Of a DNA stretch of 64,000 bases, positions 1 through 10,418 are shown in pieces. A model generated the notes under the pieces. The model was not told where the DNA came from. It saw only the letters and a list, made by a program, of their open reading frames with translations, and ran no database searches. This DNA is from Bugula neritina (Eukaryota; Bryozoa; Gymnolaemata; Cheilostomatida; Bugulidae): positions 372,001 to 436,000 of the forward strand of contig OZ037771.1 of assembly GCA_964035545.1 (NCBI GenBank). Reading direction: 5' to 3'. A program made the translations under genes and the position numbers. Numbering within the stretch: position 1 is the first letter of the stretch; each line of letters starts with the position of its first letter.

Positions 1-51
1 TCTGTATTACTACTGTATACTCTGTATACTCTGTATTATACTGTACTACAG

Positions 52-3000
52 GTGATGGTGGCCGTATTGCTGCTCTGTCTGTTTGCACTCAGTTTCGCCA
101 CGTCCTTCTTCTTGCTCACTACCGCCACACGAAGTCTGCAAGCTGACTTTAGTCCCGACAGCTACACCTGCAAGGTAGACAGCATTCTAACAGATGACGA
201 GGACATTCAATGCACCGACCCCAAGCTCTATAGTTCCTGTGTCAAGGTCATGCTCAATTGTGCCGGGTTCAATGACACGAAACTTTTGTACAAGTTCTAC
301 CGGGACTATTTCAACAACAAGCAGGTTGCCTTCTTGTATACTATATCCTAACTCTCTACTAACTCTCTACTAACTCTCTACTAACTCTCTACTAACTCTC
401 TACTAACTCTCTACTAGTACTACTAACTCTCTACTAACTCTCCCCTAGTACTACTAACTCTCTACTAACTCTCTACTAACTCTCTACTAACTCTCCCCTA
501 GTACTACTAACTCTCTACTAACTCTCTACTAACTCTCCCCTAGTACTACTAACTCTCTACTAACTCTCCCCTAGTACTACTAACTCTCTACTAACTCTCC
601 CCTAGTACTACTAACTCTCTACTAACTCTCTACTAACTCTCTACTAACTCTCTACTAACTCTCTACTAACTCTCCCCTAGTACTACTAACTCTCTACTAA
701 CTCTCCCCTAGTACTACTAACTCTCTACTAACTCTCCCCTAGTACTACTAACTCTCTACTAACTCTCCCCTAGTACTACTAACTCTCTACTAACTCTCTA
801 CTAACTCTCTACTAACTCTCTACTAACTCTCTACTAACTCTCCCCTAGTACTACTAACTCTCTACTAACTCTCTACTAACTCTCCCCTAGTACTACTAAC
901 TCCCCCCTAGTACTACTAACTCTCTACTAACTCTCCCCTAGTAGTACTAACTCACCTTGTGCTACTAACAGTGTACTACTAACTCTCCTCTAGTAATACT
1001 AACAGTGTAGTACTAATAGTACAATACTAACTCCCCTTGTAGTGCTCTAGTATACACTCTGTTATCATAAGAGTATATACTAGCTGTGTTAGACTGCTCT
1101 ATTGACATCTAAAGCAGGTTGTATGGTGTTTTACCTGTGAAACGTTTACTTCTAGACACTGTTTTTCTACTTGTACAGTTTGGCAGCGTTCATGGGGTCA
1201 GTTGGCTAGTATTGTCAGCATGGTCTGTGCATCGCTTCTTATTTTACGCTCCCTTTGAGCTAATTTGAATACCCTCGAGTTACTCCACACTCCTTGAGTT
1301 ACGTTACACCCCTTGAGTTACTCTGCACTCCTTGCTCTACACCCCTTGAGTTACTCTACACTCCTTGCTCTACACCCCTTGAGTTACTCTACACTCCTTG
1401 AGTTACGTTTCACCCCTTGAGTTACTCTACACCCCTTGAGTTACTCTACACTCCTTGAGTTACGTTTCACCCCTTGAGTTACTCTACAGTCTACACCCTT
1501 TGCTCTACACCCTTTGAATTACTCTACACCCCTTGAGTTACTTTACATCTCTCTCTCTACACCCTTTGAATTACTCTACACCCCTTGAGTTACTTTACAT
1601 CTCTCTCTCTACATCCCTTGAGTTACTCTACACCCCTTAAATTATTTACTTGTGTACTATTTATTTATTTACCTGTTGAATATCTATTTATTTACCTGTT
1701 GAATATTTATTTATTTACCTGTTGAAGATTTATTTATTTACCTGTGTACTGTGTTGTGCAGAGGTCATGCTGTGCTCTATACTCTCTCAATTCATTTTCT
1801 ATTATTTTGCTTTTTATGGTTTTGATTTATGACTTCGGCGAATTTGTTGAATTCCAGAGCATTTAATAACATTTAGGAGTTGTATTTCCTCTGGTGATGC
1901 ATATCTGTATATTGTATCATAGTATATACTGTACACTGTATCATAGTATATACAGTACACTGTATCATAGTATATACTGTATACTGTATCATAGTATATA
2001 CTGTACACTGTATCATAGTATATACTGTACACTGTATCATAGTATATATACTGTACACTGTATCATAGTATATACTGTACACTGTATCATAGTACATACT
2101 GTACACTGTATCATAGTATATACTGTATCATAGTATATACTGTATACTGTATCATAGTATATATACTGTATACTGTATCATAGTATATATACTGTACACT
2201 GTATCATAGTATATACTGTGTGTGTGCAGTGTAGATACTGTATCATACTGTATACTGTGTGTGTGCAGTGTAGTGCCACCAGATGTGCTGAACCTGACAA
2301 GATATATGAAGACGCTGTAAGAAATGTCGAGTATAAATATCCTCACTCTTTCATCACCGGCTGCTGCACACTCGTGAGTTGCCTTCTCTTTCTACTTTGT
2401 ATTTACTTACTTGATGTGTGAGGTCATAGAAGAAGATGCTAGAATGCTGCCCACTAATAACGCTGCCGTAGCTTGTTGTGTAGTTTCAATATGCTTGCTA
2501 TTATTCGCTGGTAGAATGGCACGTTAGAGGAGGACCTGGATGAGTCTGAAATACCTCCAAGAAAGCAGTTTCCTGTCGAAACAAATGAGACGGACTTGTA
2601 CGAGGACTTCCTGTTTGTGCCCGTCGCCACCTTTCAGTACGACCGCAACAAACCTGAGGCTATGTTTTACATGAGAGACGACCCAGGTAGGCCAAATGCT
2701 ACTGTATGGTCACATGACTCAGTCACATGACTCAGTCACATGACTCGGTGTACTGTCTATACAGGACTGCATATCTCCTCATGTTGAGGTCTTACTTGCA
2801 GATTGCAGAGTTGTCCTCTCTGTGTCAAATGAACAAAGTTGTGGCAACTCCACTAGTTGTATGATGAAGTAGTATAATTTATATTTATGCTCTTCATATA
2901 TGATCTTAGACTGCGTATTAAACTATATTGTATTATATTATTATGTTGTGTTAATAAATTATTATATTATATTATTAAATTATATTATTAAATTATATTA

Positions 3001-4119
3001 TTATATTATATTATATTATAGTATTATATTATATTATAGTATTATATTATATTATATCATATTATATTATATTGCATACAGGGACAAACAGCATGGTGCT
3101 GAGTCACCCAGTCAGCTACTTCATCATAATAGCTCCGCAGCTAATCATGTTCGTCATAGCCCTGGTTCTGATTGGTCTCTTTATAACCAATAAGATGGTA
3201 GCTAAAGAACTGTACAGGTAATCCTTCTTCTCAGGTAAATTATGTCAAAGGCTACTCGACTTTAAGCTACTGAGTCAACACAGTGTTTGCCCTGCATAGT
3301 GTGCTGTGATGACTGAATACACTCTCACATTAGGGAGGGCTGCTTAACCACCCGTACTAGAAATAGTGACTATGTTAGGTCCTCTGTCAACTCAGGTAGA
3401 AAAGCTGAAACACCCAGGGCGTGTTATCAAGTCCCACAGCTAATTGCTAGATAAATACGCTAAATAAACATCTACAGGTGATAGCATGGGACTCCTTAGT
3501 GGAAGAATGTGACCCTCTGTCTATGTAATGTCTATACAAGCCTTGTGGAACTGTGTAATACTACTGTATGTAGTAATATATTATATGATGTTACTCTATA
3601 CAGTATTATTGTATATAGTATTACTGTATATAATATTGCATACAGTAAATATTATATTGTATACTACCTACTATATTATATTGTATATTACTATATTATA
3701 TTATATATTAATATATTATATTATATATTACTATATTATATATTACTATATTACTGGATATATTACTATATTACTGGATATATTACTATATTATATATTA
3801 CTATATAATATAATATATTACTATATTATATTATATATTACTATATTACTGGATATATTACTATATTATATTATATATTACTATATTACTGGATATATTA
3901 CTATATTATATTATATATTACTATATTATATTATATATTACTATATTACTGGATATATTATTATATTATATATTACTATATTACTGCTGCAGACCAGTCA
4001 CCACAATCACTCCCCTCCACCTCAAAGTCAACGGCAAGTGGTACATCAAAGAGGTGAAGCCAGAGGAGCAGCAGATGAATGCATTTGAGAAACTACGCGC
4101 TGCCAACTTAGAGAAATAA
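52..4119 (+). CDS. Two-pass membrane protein resembling BK-channel beta subunit (5' end outside window)
   Basis: Exons 52-324, 2269-2373, 2515-2686, 3082-3217 and 3993-4119 join in phase with GT-AG introns to give 270 residues and a TAA stop. The first exon follows an ACAG acceptor at the window edge, so the start codon is probably upstream; the ATG at 55 is the only visible alternative. Order: a hydrophobic segment (VAVLLLCLFALSFATSFFLL), a cysteine-rich extracellular loop with N-glycosylation sites NDT, NGT and NET, a second hydrophobic segment (SYFIIIAPQLIMFVIALVL), then a charged tail of about 50 residues. The loop pattern CVKVMLN...LLY...C..TRC resembles the CLQVYVN...LLY...KC...KC pattern of KCNMB (Slo-beta) subunits, which modulate calcium-activated potassium channels at the plasma membrane. 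The tail is longer than in vertebrate KCNMBs. Family assignment is an inference from topology and this motif; the exon model is firmer. Confidence 0.6.
350..955 (+). repeat. Minisatellite of TCTCTACTAAC and CCCCTAGTACTACTAAC units
   Basis: Sits in intron 325-2268 of the BK-beta-like gene, just inside the donor. Units of 11 and about 17 bp alternate irregularly, and nearly every one carries TACTAAC on the sense strand, the optimal branch-point word. Degenerate copies continue to about 1040. Confidence 0.95.
1273..1640 (+). repeat. 17-bp minisatellite CCTTGAGTTACTCTACA
   Basis: Second array in the same intron, about 20 imperfect copies with TACGTTTCA and CTCTCTACA variants. It is followed at 1660-1745 by four copies of a 19-bp unit, TATTTATTTACCTGTTGAA. 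Confidence 0.9.
1905..2268 (+). repeat. 24-bp minisatellite ending at the 2269 acceptor
   Basis: Units contain TATCATAGTATATACTGTAC. At the right edge the words change to ACTGTGTGTGTGCAGTGTAG, present twice: once at about 2214-2233 and once spanning the real acceptor before 2269. The acceptor and first exon bases are therefore duplicated. Confidence 0.9.
2900..3072 (+). repeat. AT-rich TTATATTATA repeat in intron 2687-3081
   Basis: Irregular TATTA/TTATA simple repeat ending just before the acceptor TTGCATACAG. The left part of the intron also holds three copies of TCACATGACTCAG at about 2711-2748. Confidence 0.85.
3590..3985 (+). repeat. AT-rich repeat with TATTACTATATTACTGGATA units
   Basis: Fills the right half of intron 3218-3992. 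Units of about 13-20 bp; the last, TATTACTATATTACTG, runs directly into the acceptor CTGCAG. The left half of the intron shows nothing recognisable. Confidence 0.85.
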
Positions 4120-4419
4120 CCTCCTCCAGTCTCTCCACATTTCTCTTCAGTCTGAATATTTATACTTCCTTCCCATGTCTCGCCTTCAACAAACCAGTAG
4201 CCGGCTAATCAGTGAAGGACTCTAGAAAGGAAATCTTCTCATTATATAAGGAACCTTCAAGTAGAATAACCTGTAAAGTCAGCCATTTTTCTAAGCATGC
4301 TGAATGTTGGAACACAGTCTATCTTCTCAGATTTCCTGAACTCTGTCCGGGGTTTACTTTGTGGGAGATGAACCTTCAGCTTTTAGTCATATTCTATGCA
4401 AATCATATCAGTTTTACCC

Positions 4420-4532
4420 TGCAGTGTGCGTACACTGTACATACTATGTCATACCCAAATACACTTACCAGTGTACGTACACTGTACATACTATGTCATA
4501 ACCAAGTACACTTACTCACCAGTGTGCGTATT
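4420..4532 (+). repeat. Direct duplication of about 48 bp, plus a partial third copy
   Basis: GTACACTGTACATACTATGT occurs twice about 48 bp apart with matching flanks (ACACTTACC), and a third partial CCAGTGTGCGTA follows. The rest of 4120-5033, between the BK-beta-like gene and the cyclase, is AT-rich and shows no other gene. Confidence 0.8.
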
Positions 4533-5033
4533 CTAACATTTTAATATCCCCGTCTATGCACCATGTCCATTAATTAATTCAACTTTATCCAGATAATATT
4601 AATATTGCATTATATAATATTATGTTATATAATATCAATATTATGTCATATTGTATATACTCTACAATCATATATCATATTAAGTATTGCAATATATATC
4701 TTTATTATACGTGCTACATATTACAATATACATTTATTAGAAAGTTTTTTTATTATGTTATTTCTACATTTAACAGTTTCCAAGTATCTTATTAATGAAA
4801 AGGCATTTATTTAACCATTTTAATGTTTTTCAGTCATTTAGTTTGCTGTGTTGCCTTGCCATTGCAGCTTTTCCACCACAGACTAAGCTGACGATGACAC
4901 ACGTTGAATGTGTGGTCAGGTGATAGCGCAGTGTGCGCAGTGCATGTGCAGTATTTCATGCATTGCATATACAGTATAACATACAGTACATAGTATAGTG
5001 TATGCGATATCATTCACTGCTTTATCTTTTACA

Positions 5034-7131
5034 ATGCTCACTGTGTGCTATGGTAAGTATAAATTATTGCTTGTACTCAATGTAGATATATTTTATTTTG
5101 TAATACAAGTATTTAATATACATAGCCATGCATGTATTAAGTATGTAATATATTACGTAGCACAGTATATAAAACCTTGCTGTTGTATTTACACACTGCA
5201 GTTTTCGTTGTCTGCTGCCTTGTTCTTACTGCTGGCAGCAGACGTGTCCTGGTAGAGATGAGTCATCCCTATGATGACAGAACGGCATCACCTCCCGACC
5301 CTCTCATGTGGAAGTACAAGTTACAGAATATGCACAAAGGACCTTGGGAAGGTCATGGCAACATATGGTAGGTTGACCAGTTGACTCATCACCCAAGTGT
5401 GCTGTTGTGTTTTTGTCCTTCCTTACTCTGTGTCGAGTTTTCTTACCTCCTTGTTGGTGATTCAGGTTTGAAATAAACAACTACAAGATGAATGAGCATG
5501 CGGGCACCCATATTGACGCCCCAACCCATTTCAACAGGGCTGGCTGGGATCCAGCGGAGATACCTTTAGATAGACTGTACGATCTGCCAGCTGTAGTGAT
5601 AAATATCACTGAGAGGGCTCTTTCTGACCCCCGCACACAACTACAAGAAGGTCTTGGTTCTTAGGTTTTACTTTGCGTTATTAGAATTGTGAGACTGTTT
5701 GCTAGACATCAATTAGTAACTACTAACTACGTACAAACCATTAACTATACATTAATAACTATACACCATTAACTATACATTAATAACTATACACTAGTAA
5801 CTATACGCTAGTAATTATACACTAGTAACTATACACTAGTAACTATACACTAGTAACTACTATACACTAGTAACTATACACTAGTAACCATACACTAGTA
5901 ACTATATACTAGTAACTATACACTAATAACTATATGCTAGTAACTATACACTAGTAACTATACACTAGTAACCATACACTAGTAACTATACACTAGTAAC
6001 TATACACTAGTAACTATACACTAGTAACCACAAACTATCAATTCTACACTATTAAGTAATAACTAAACTATACCTCTGTGTGTAGATGATTTACTAGACT
6101 GGGAAGCTGTGCATGGTGAGATACCAGAGAGAGCTGCCGTGTTGGTAAACTCTGGCTGGTCAGCTAAGTATGGCACAGCAGCGTTCATGGATATCGTGAG
6201 AGATGAGAACGGAACTATCACAGGTGAGTAATATGAAACAACTAAAGTGGTGGATAGGTTAATTTATCTAGTGGCGGATAAGATAGTTTATCTAGTGGTG
6301 GATAGGTTAGTTTATCTAGTGGTGGATAGGTTAGTTTATCTAGTGGTGGATAAGATAGTTTATCTAGTGGTGGATAGGTTAGTTTATCTAGTGGTGGATA
6401 AGATAGTTTATCTAGTAGTGGATAGGTTAGTTTATCTAGTGGTGGATAAGATAGCTTATCTAGTGGTGGATAGGTTAGTTTATCTAGTGGTGGATAAGAT
6501 AGTTTATCTAGTGGTGGATAGGTTAGTTTATCTAGTGGTGGATAAGTCATTGATGTCAGTCTACACCAACCACTTCTCCCTTCTTTATAGACATGAGATT
6601 TCCTAGTGTGAGTCCCCAAGCAGCACAATGGCTGGTAGACAACCGCCCCTCAATATCATGTGTTGGCATTGACACTACCTCCCTAGAATATGAACCAGGT
6701 AACTATTTCATTACTACTATTGGGAGTTGCTTTCCCTCTGTTAGGAGCTAAACACTGAATATAATACATAATCTTTTTGTTGAAAGTTAATGGGGAGATT
6801 TCAGCAATATTCTATATTCTAGTTCATCTTGTATTTTATTGTATGCATAGCTATGTATGTGTTAAATCTTTCTCTCCCAGGGTTCAACTACACCACCCAC
6901 AGGATTCTACTTGGCAAGAACATCTACGGAATAGAAAACTTGGCCAATCCTGGTATGCTGCCAGCATCGGGTGCCAGAATTACCATCTTACCAATCAGAC
7001 TCTCTCACGGCAGCGGGGCTGCTGCAAGAATAGTTGGGGTTTTCCATGAAATAGACAGTAGTTCAGGGAAAATAACTCCTTTTGTATTACTTTTCTGTTG
7101 TGTGCAGTTTTTGTATTTTATATTTAATTAA
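5034..7131 (+). CDS. Secreted cyclase / kynurenine formamidase-like (isatin hydrolase-type) metal hydrolase
   Basis: Six exons (5034-5052, 5202-5367, 5466-5650, 6086-6223, 6591-6698, 6881-7131) join in phase to give 288 residues. The ATG at 5034 is the in-frame start that joins exon 2 in phase and yields a signal peptide (MLTVCYVFVVCCLVLTAGS); the ATG at 5001 is out of frame. The mature part has VEMSHPYDDRT and then HAGTHIDAPTHF, the HxGTHxDxPxH metal-binding signature of the cyclase family (PF04199), which includes bacterial kynurenine formamidase KynB and isatin hydrolase. A late segment, NIYGIENLANPGMLPASG, also fits the family. Such enzymes open amide rings or hydrolyse formamides with a divalent metal; the substrate here is unknown. 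After the expected end (RIVGVFHE) come about 27 residues ending in a hydrophobic stretch, possibly a GPI-anchor signal or a read-through intron. The signal peptide predicts export. Confidence 0.85.
5735..6045 (+). repeat. 14-bp minisatellite ACACTAGTAACTAT
   Basis: About 20 copies fill most of intron 5651-6085 of the cyclase gene, with ACCATAC and ATGCTAG variants. Confidence 0.93.
6246..6548 (+). repeat. 24-bp minisatellite in cyclase intron 6224-6590
   Basis: Units of AGTGGTGGATAAGATAGTTT followed by ATCT, alternating with a GGATAGGTTAG variant. About 12 copies begin some 25 bp after the donor. Because 24 is divisible by three it produces long spurious ORFs on both strands. Confidence 0.95.
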
Positions 7132-7189
7132 TTTTCCTCAACTAGAAGTTGTACGCCCTTACTGCTCTGCGCTATTCCGCAATTAACTC

Positions 7190-7722
7190 CTCTATGCATT
7201 CTACTACTGTTAAATAGCACTGCTATATGCACTCTATTACTGCTAAATAGCACTGCTCTATGCACTCTACTACTGCTAAATAGCACTGCTCTATGCACTC
7301 TACTACTGCTAAATAGCACTGCTCTATGCACTCTACTACTGCTAAATAGCACTGCTCTATGCACTCTACTACTGCTAAATAGCACTGCTCTATGCACTCT
7401 ACTACTGCTAAATAGCACTGCTCTATGCACTCTACTACTGCTAAATAGCACTGCTCTATACACTCTACTACTGCTAAATAGCACTGCTCTATGCACTCTA
7501 CTACTGCTAAATAGCACTGCTCTATGCACTCTACTACTGCTAAATAGCACTGCTCTATGCACTCTGCTACTGCTAAATAGCACTGCTCTATGCACTCTAC
7601 TACTGCTAAATAGCACTACTCTATGCACTCTACTACTGCTAAATAGCACTGCTCTGTGCATTCTACTACTGCTAAATAGCACTACTCTATGCACTCTACT
7701 ACTGCTAAATAGCACTGCTCAT
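7190..7722 (+). repeat. 33-bp satellite downstream of the cyclase gene
   Basis: About 16 copies of a unit containing CTACTACTGCTAAATAGCAC then TGCTCTATGCA. It starts about 60 bp after the cyclase stop. The periodic ORF on the minus strand is a by-product of the 33-bp period. Confidence 0.95.
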
Positions 7723-7900
7723 CAACTAGACAGGCTTATCACTGCATTTTCTAGAAACAATTGAATTGTTACAGGAAGCTCACTGATGTTATGAATTTTG
7801 CATTTCTGGTATTGAAGCTCCAGTTTCCATGATGGATTCATTCATTTGGCTTATGGAAATAGTTACATTCATGGAAATACAGTAATAATATACCCTATAT

Positions 7901-8330
7901 CTATATAATTATAGGCCTGCTTCTCTTTATACTCATGACTTGCTTTGAACTGTAAATTAAATTAAAGCTTGAATACAATGCATTTTGCTTCAACTGGTCA
8001 CCTTTCTCCACCATTTCCTGATCAGGTGGCAGGTGAACCAGACTTTTCCATCTCACTCGGTCACTTGTGTCATTCTGGTTGAGATCATCAGCAAATAACT
8101 TAGCCCATGGTGTATCTTCTTTAATGCTCTCAGCAATTACGTCCACAATGATGATGGAGAGTTGCAGACTCAAGGCAGATCCTTGGTGTAAACCAACCTT
8201 TACTTCTATTTCTATGCCTCCAGTATTTGTCCTGATTTGAGTTTGACAGTTCTCATACATATCTTGGATGGTCATGATGCACCTTTCAGGCACCCCTTTC
8301 TTCCTGAGGCAGTACCAGGTCCCTTTGAAT
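7901..8330 (-). pseudogene. Degenerate LINE-type reverse transcriptase fragment
   Basis: The minus strand reads LRKKGVPERCIMTIQDMYEN, then KVGLHQGSALS and AKLFADDLNQ. These match the fingers/palm part of non-LTR retrotransposon reverse transcriptases, where VGLHQGSALSP precedes the catalytic (F/Y)ADD box. Only about 130 residues remain. The segment between GSALS and FADD is shortened, the sequence after FADD does not continue the domain, and stops bound it. I see no endonuclease or intact element around it, so it is a dead fragment. Confidence 0.8.
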
Positions 8331-8570
8331 TTGAATATGATTTAAAATAACCATGCTTCAATAAATGCCTTGCCTAGACACAATGTTCGGGTTTGTATTT
8401 TAGTTTGTGAACATTGAATGGTAGCGTTTGCATTTTATTGTCATTTTTTATACCTTTGAATTTAAATATAATATAAAATAAATATTACCATTCTTCAATA
8501 AATGCTTTGCCTAGACACAATATTTATTTGCTAAAGAATACTAGTTGATTTGGGTTTGTATTTTAGTTTT
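8322..8570 (+). repeat. Diverged direct duplication flanking the RT fragment
   Basis: CTTTGAATTTGAATATGATT at about 8324 and CTTTGAATTTAAATATAATA at about 8453 each precede TTCAATAAATGC(C/T)TTGCCTAG and then GGGTTTGTATTTTAGTTT. The two copies lie about 130-160 bp apart and look like remnants of a transposable-element end. Confidence 0.7.
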
Positions 8571-8960
8571 ATACTCTAACTCATCGATATAAATGAAAAA
8601 TTCTAAAAGTCACTTTGTGTGCTCCTGGTTTTGCTACATATAAGAAGAACACATGTGACCTTGTTTCTAAACAAGTTGTAATTAATGTAAATGGAATTAA
8701 TTTGATTAAATTATAAATATACTGTTAAATAATAATGAATAAGTATTTACTCAAGACTTAAAATATAAGTAAGTTCAAATATTGGCAGTAAAATATATAT
8801 AAGTAAACAATAGCATTGAAAAGTTAGCAACTTAAACAGAATAAATTAATAAAATGCTAATTGTTGTCCTTCAGATAAACCTGATGATAATGATAGAATG
8901 CCATAAATAACTTGTCAGCAGTACTCAAATATTAAATAAAAATATTGCAGATTCAGTAAG

Positions 8961-9482
8961 CCTGGTGGGGTAATGGTAGAGCTTTTGTCTTCCAGCTGTA
9001 AGTTGTGGGGGTTAAAGCCCTCAAATACTCTTATTTTTTCACTATTTATTAAGCTCATGCACTCTCTGTAGTGAAAATCGGTTGTGGTTATACCTCACCT
9101 CAAGCTAAGGGATGCTTGTGGGTTGGTGACAAAGCTCTGGTTTCTTGTGGTGTGAGGCCACTGGTTCAAGCCTCGGCTCCTGCCAGTTATTTTTTAAGTA
9201 ATTTTATTCTGTTTCAAAACAATGTTATTTACTAGTTATATAAGGCAGTTTATTGTGGCGTCATTGTAGGAGACAGGTAGAACATTGGTTTCTAGAATGT
9301 GTAGATCTGGGTTCGAACCCTCTTCAAGAAACTATTTTTATACTTTATTTGGCTTATGCACATACCTTAGTGAAAATAAATTGTTGTTATAGAATACCTT
9401 GTGCAGAGAGTTCTTGTTGGGTTATTGGTAGTGCTTTGATAGCCTGTGCCATTGGTTGCAGGTTCAAGCCCTGCCCATCTCC
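8961..9482 (+). mobile_element. Four tRNA-like SINE modules forming a tandem pair of dimers
   Basis: Modules lie at about 8961-9032, 9108-9178, 9253-9322 and 9402-9475. Each has an A-box-like stretch (for example GGTGGGGTAATGGTAGAGC) and a B-box-like stretch about 35-45 bp later (GGGGTTAAAGCCC, GGTTCAAGCCT, GGGTTCGAACCC, GGTTCAAGCCC). The linker after module 1 (GTAGTGAAAATCGGTTGTGG) resembles that after module 3 (TTAGTGAAAATAAATTGTTG), and modules 1 and 3, like 2 and 4, are about 290 bp apart. A dimeric tRNA-derived SINE seems to have been duplicated in tandem. None folds convincingly as a working tRNA by eye. Confidence 0.65.
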
Positions 9483-9639
9483 AAAAACTTTCTTGTCATC
9501 TTAATCTTATTTCATGGTGATAATTGAGTAATTAGAATTTTTAATTTGTATTTGGTTTCCAGTTTAAATATATTGTATAATAAATAACTTAAAAGTATTT
9601 TTTTAGATAAATAATTTGAAGACTTTATCTTTTTTACCA

Positions 9640-9812
9640 AAAGGTAATTCATACTTTGGAATCCCTGCTGGACTCCACATGAGTGCCTGATTTAGAGTCC
9701 CTGCTGAACCCCACGAGTGCCTGATTTAGAGTCCCTGATGAACTCACCGCGAGTGCCTGATTCTTGGGAGGCAGGTACTCATGGGTGTTCAGCAGACTTT
9801 TTTTTTCAGGCT
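9640..9812 (+). repeat. Triplicated ~43-bp unit with an inverted fourth copy
   Basis: TCCCTGCTGGACTCCACATG, TCCCTGCTGAACCCCACGAG and TCCCTGATGAACTCACCGCG are three tandem units, each followed by AGTGCCTGATT. GGCAGGTACTCATGGGTGTT then CAGCAGAC at about 9770 is an inverted copy, so the strand can fold back on itself. Confidence 0.7.
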
Positions 9813-10035
9813 GCGTTCGGGTATTGAACCAGTGTCTTTGTGGTTGAGGAGAAGCGCCCCTACCATTACCCTGGGACGGGTCCCCCTATAACAAACCCTT
9901 GTTGATGCTTATATTTTTGTATTTCAGGAATTTCAAAATATTACAAAAATTACAAATGAAGCCGCATGGGTTTGAACCCACACCCTTAGGCACATAATAC
10001 CAAAGCTCTACCACTACTCTATTAGTATCTCGATA
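9812..10035 (-). mobile_element. Two tRNA-like SINE modules in reverse orientation
   Basis: On the minus strand, AGTAGTGGTAGAGCTTTGG precedes GGGTTCAAACCC at about 9960-10030, and AGGGTAATGGTAGGGGC precedes GGTTCAATACCCG at about 9815-9885. Both have the A-box/B-box order and spacing of tRNA-derived SINE heads and resemble the four forward modules to the left. Confidence 0.6.
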
Positions 10036-10418
10036 TTTGAAAGCAGTTATTAAGAAGATCTGATTTTTCCTTATGTGAATGAAATTAAAAAAAATTTGCT
10101 CCAAGTTTTAAAGGATTTTAACTGATAGCCTCTCATATAGCCGTCTACTGCACATACTATAACTTATTGTGTGTATCTTATCGGACTGGTGATAGTTGCT
10201 ACATAGTTTCTTCATTTAGTTATAGTATTTTATCAAATAGTCAAAGTTTGAATATGAGTGATATATTTACATACTGCAACTAAACTTTCTGTACAAAAAA
10301 TAAATAAATCCTGAAACATGAATTAAGCAACAAATAAAATAGAAAATGCTGTGCAAATAAGTATAACAATGAATTGTGTAGTTGAAGCAGTTGATTACTG
10401 TTGGAGGAAGTTAGCCAA

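Noticed and set aside
5001-5052. Upstream ATG at 5001 as the cyclase start
   Set aside because: Its frame joins exon 2 out of phase and meets a TAG after 17 codons of that exon; the ATG at 5034 joins in phase and gives a signal peptide.
7128-7715. Minus-strand ORF of repeated LFSSSRVHRAV
   Set aside because: Product of the 33-bp satellite after the cyclase gene; it overlaps the cyclase stop codon on the other strand and has no independent support.
8961-9482. Functional tRNA genes
   Set aside because: A- and B-box words are present but I could not form a complete acceptor stem and anticodon arm for any module; the linkers repeat as in SINEs.
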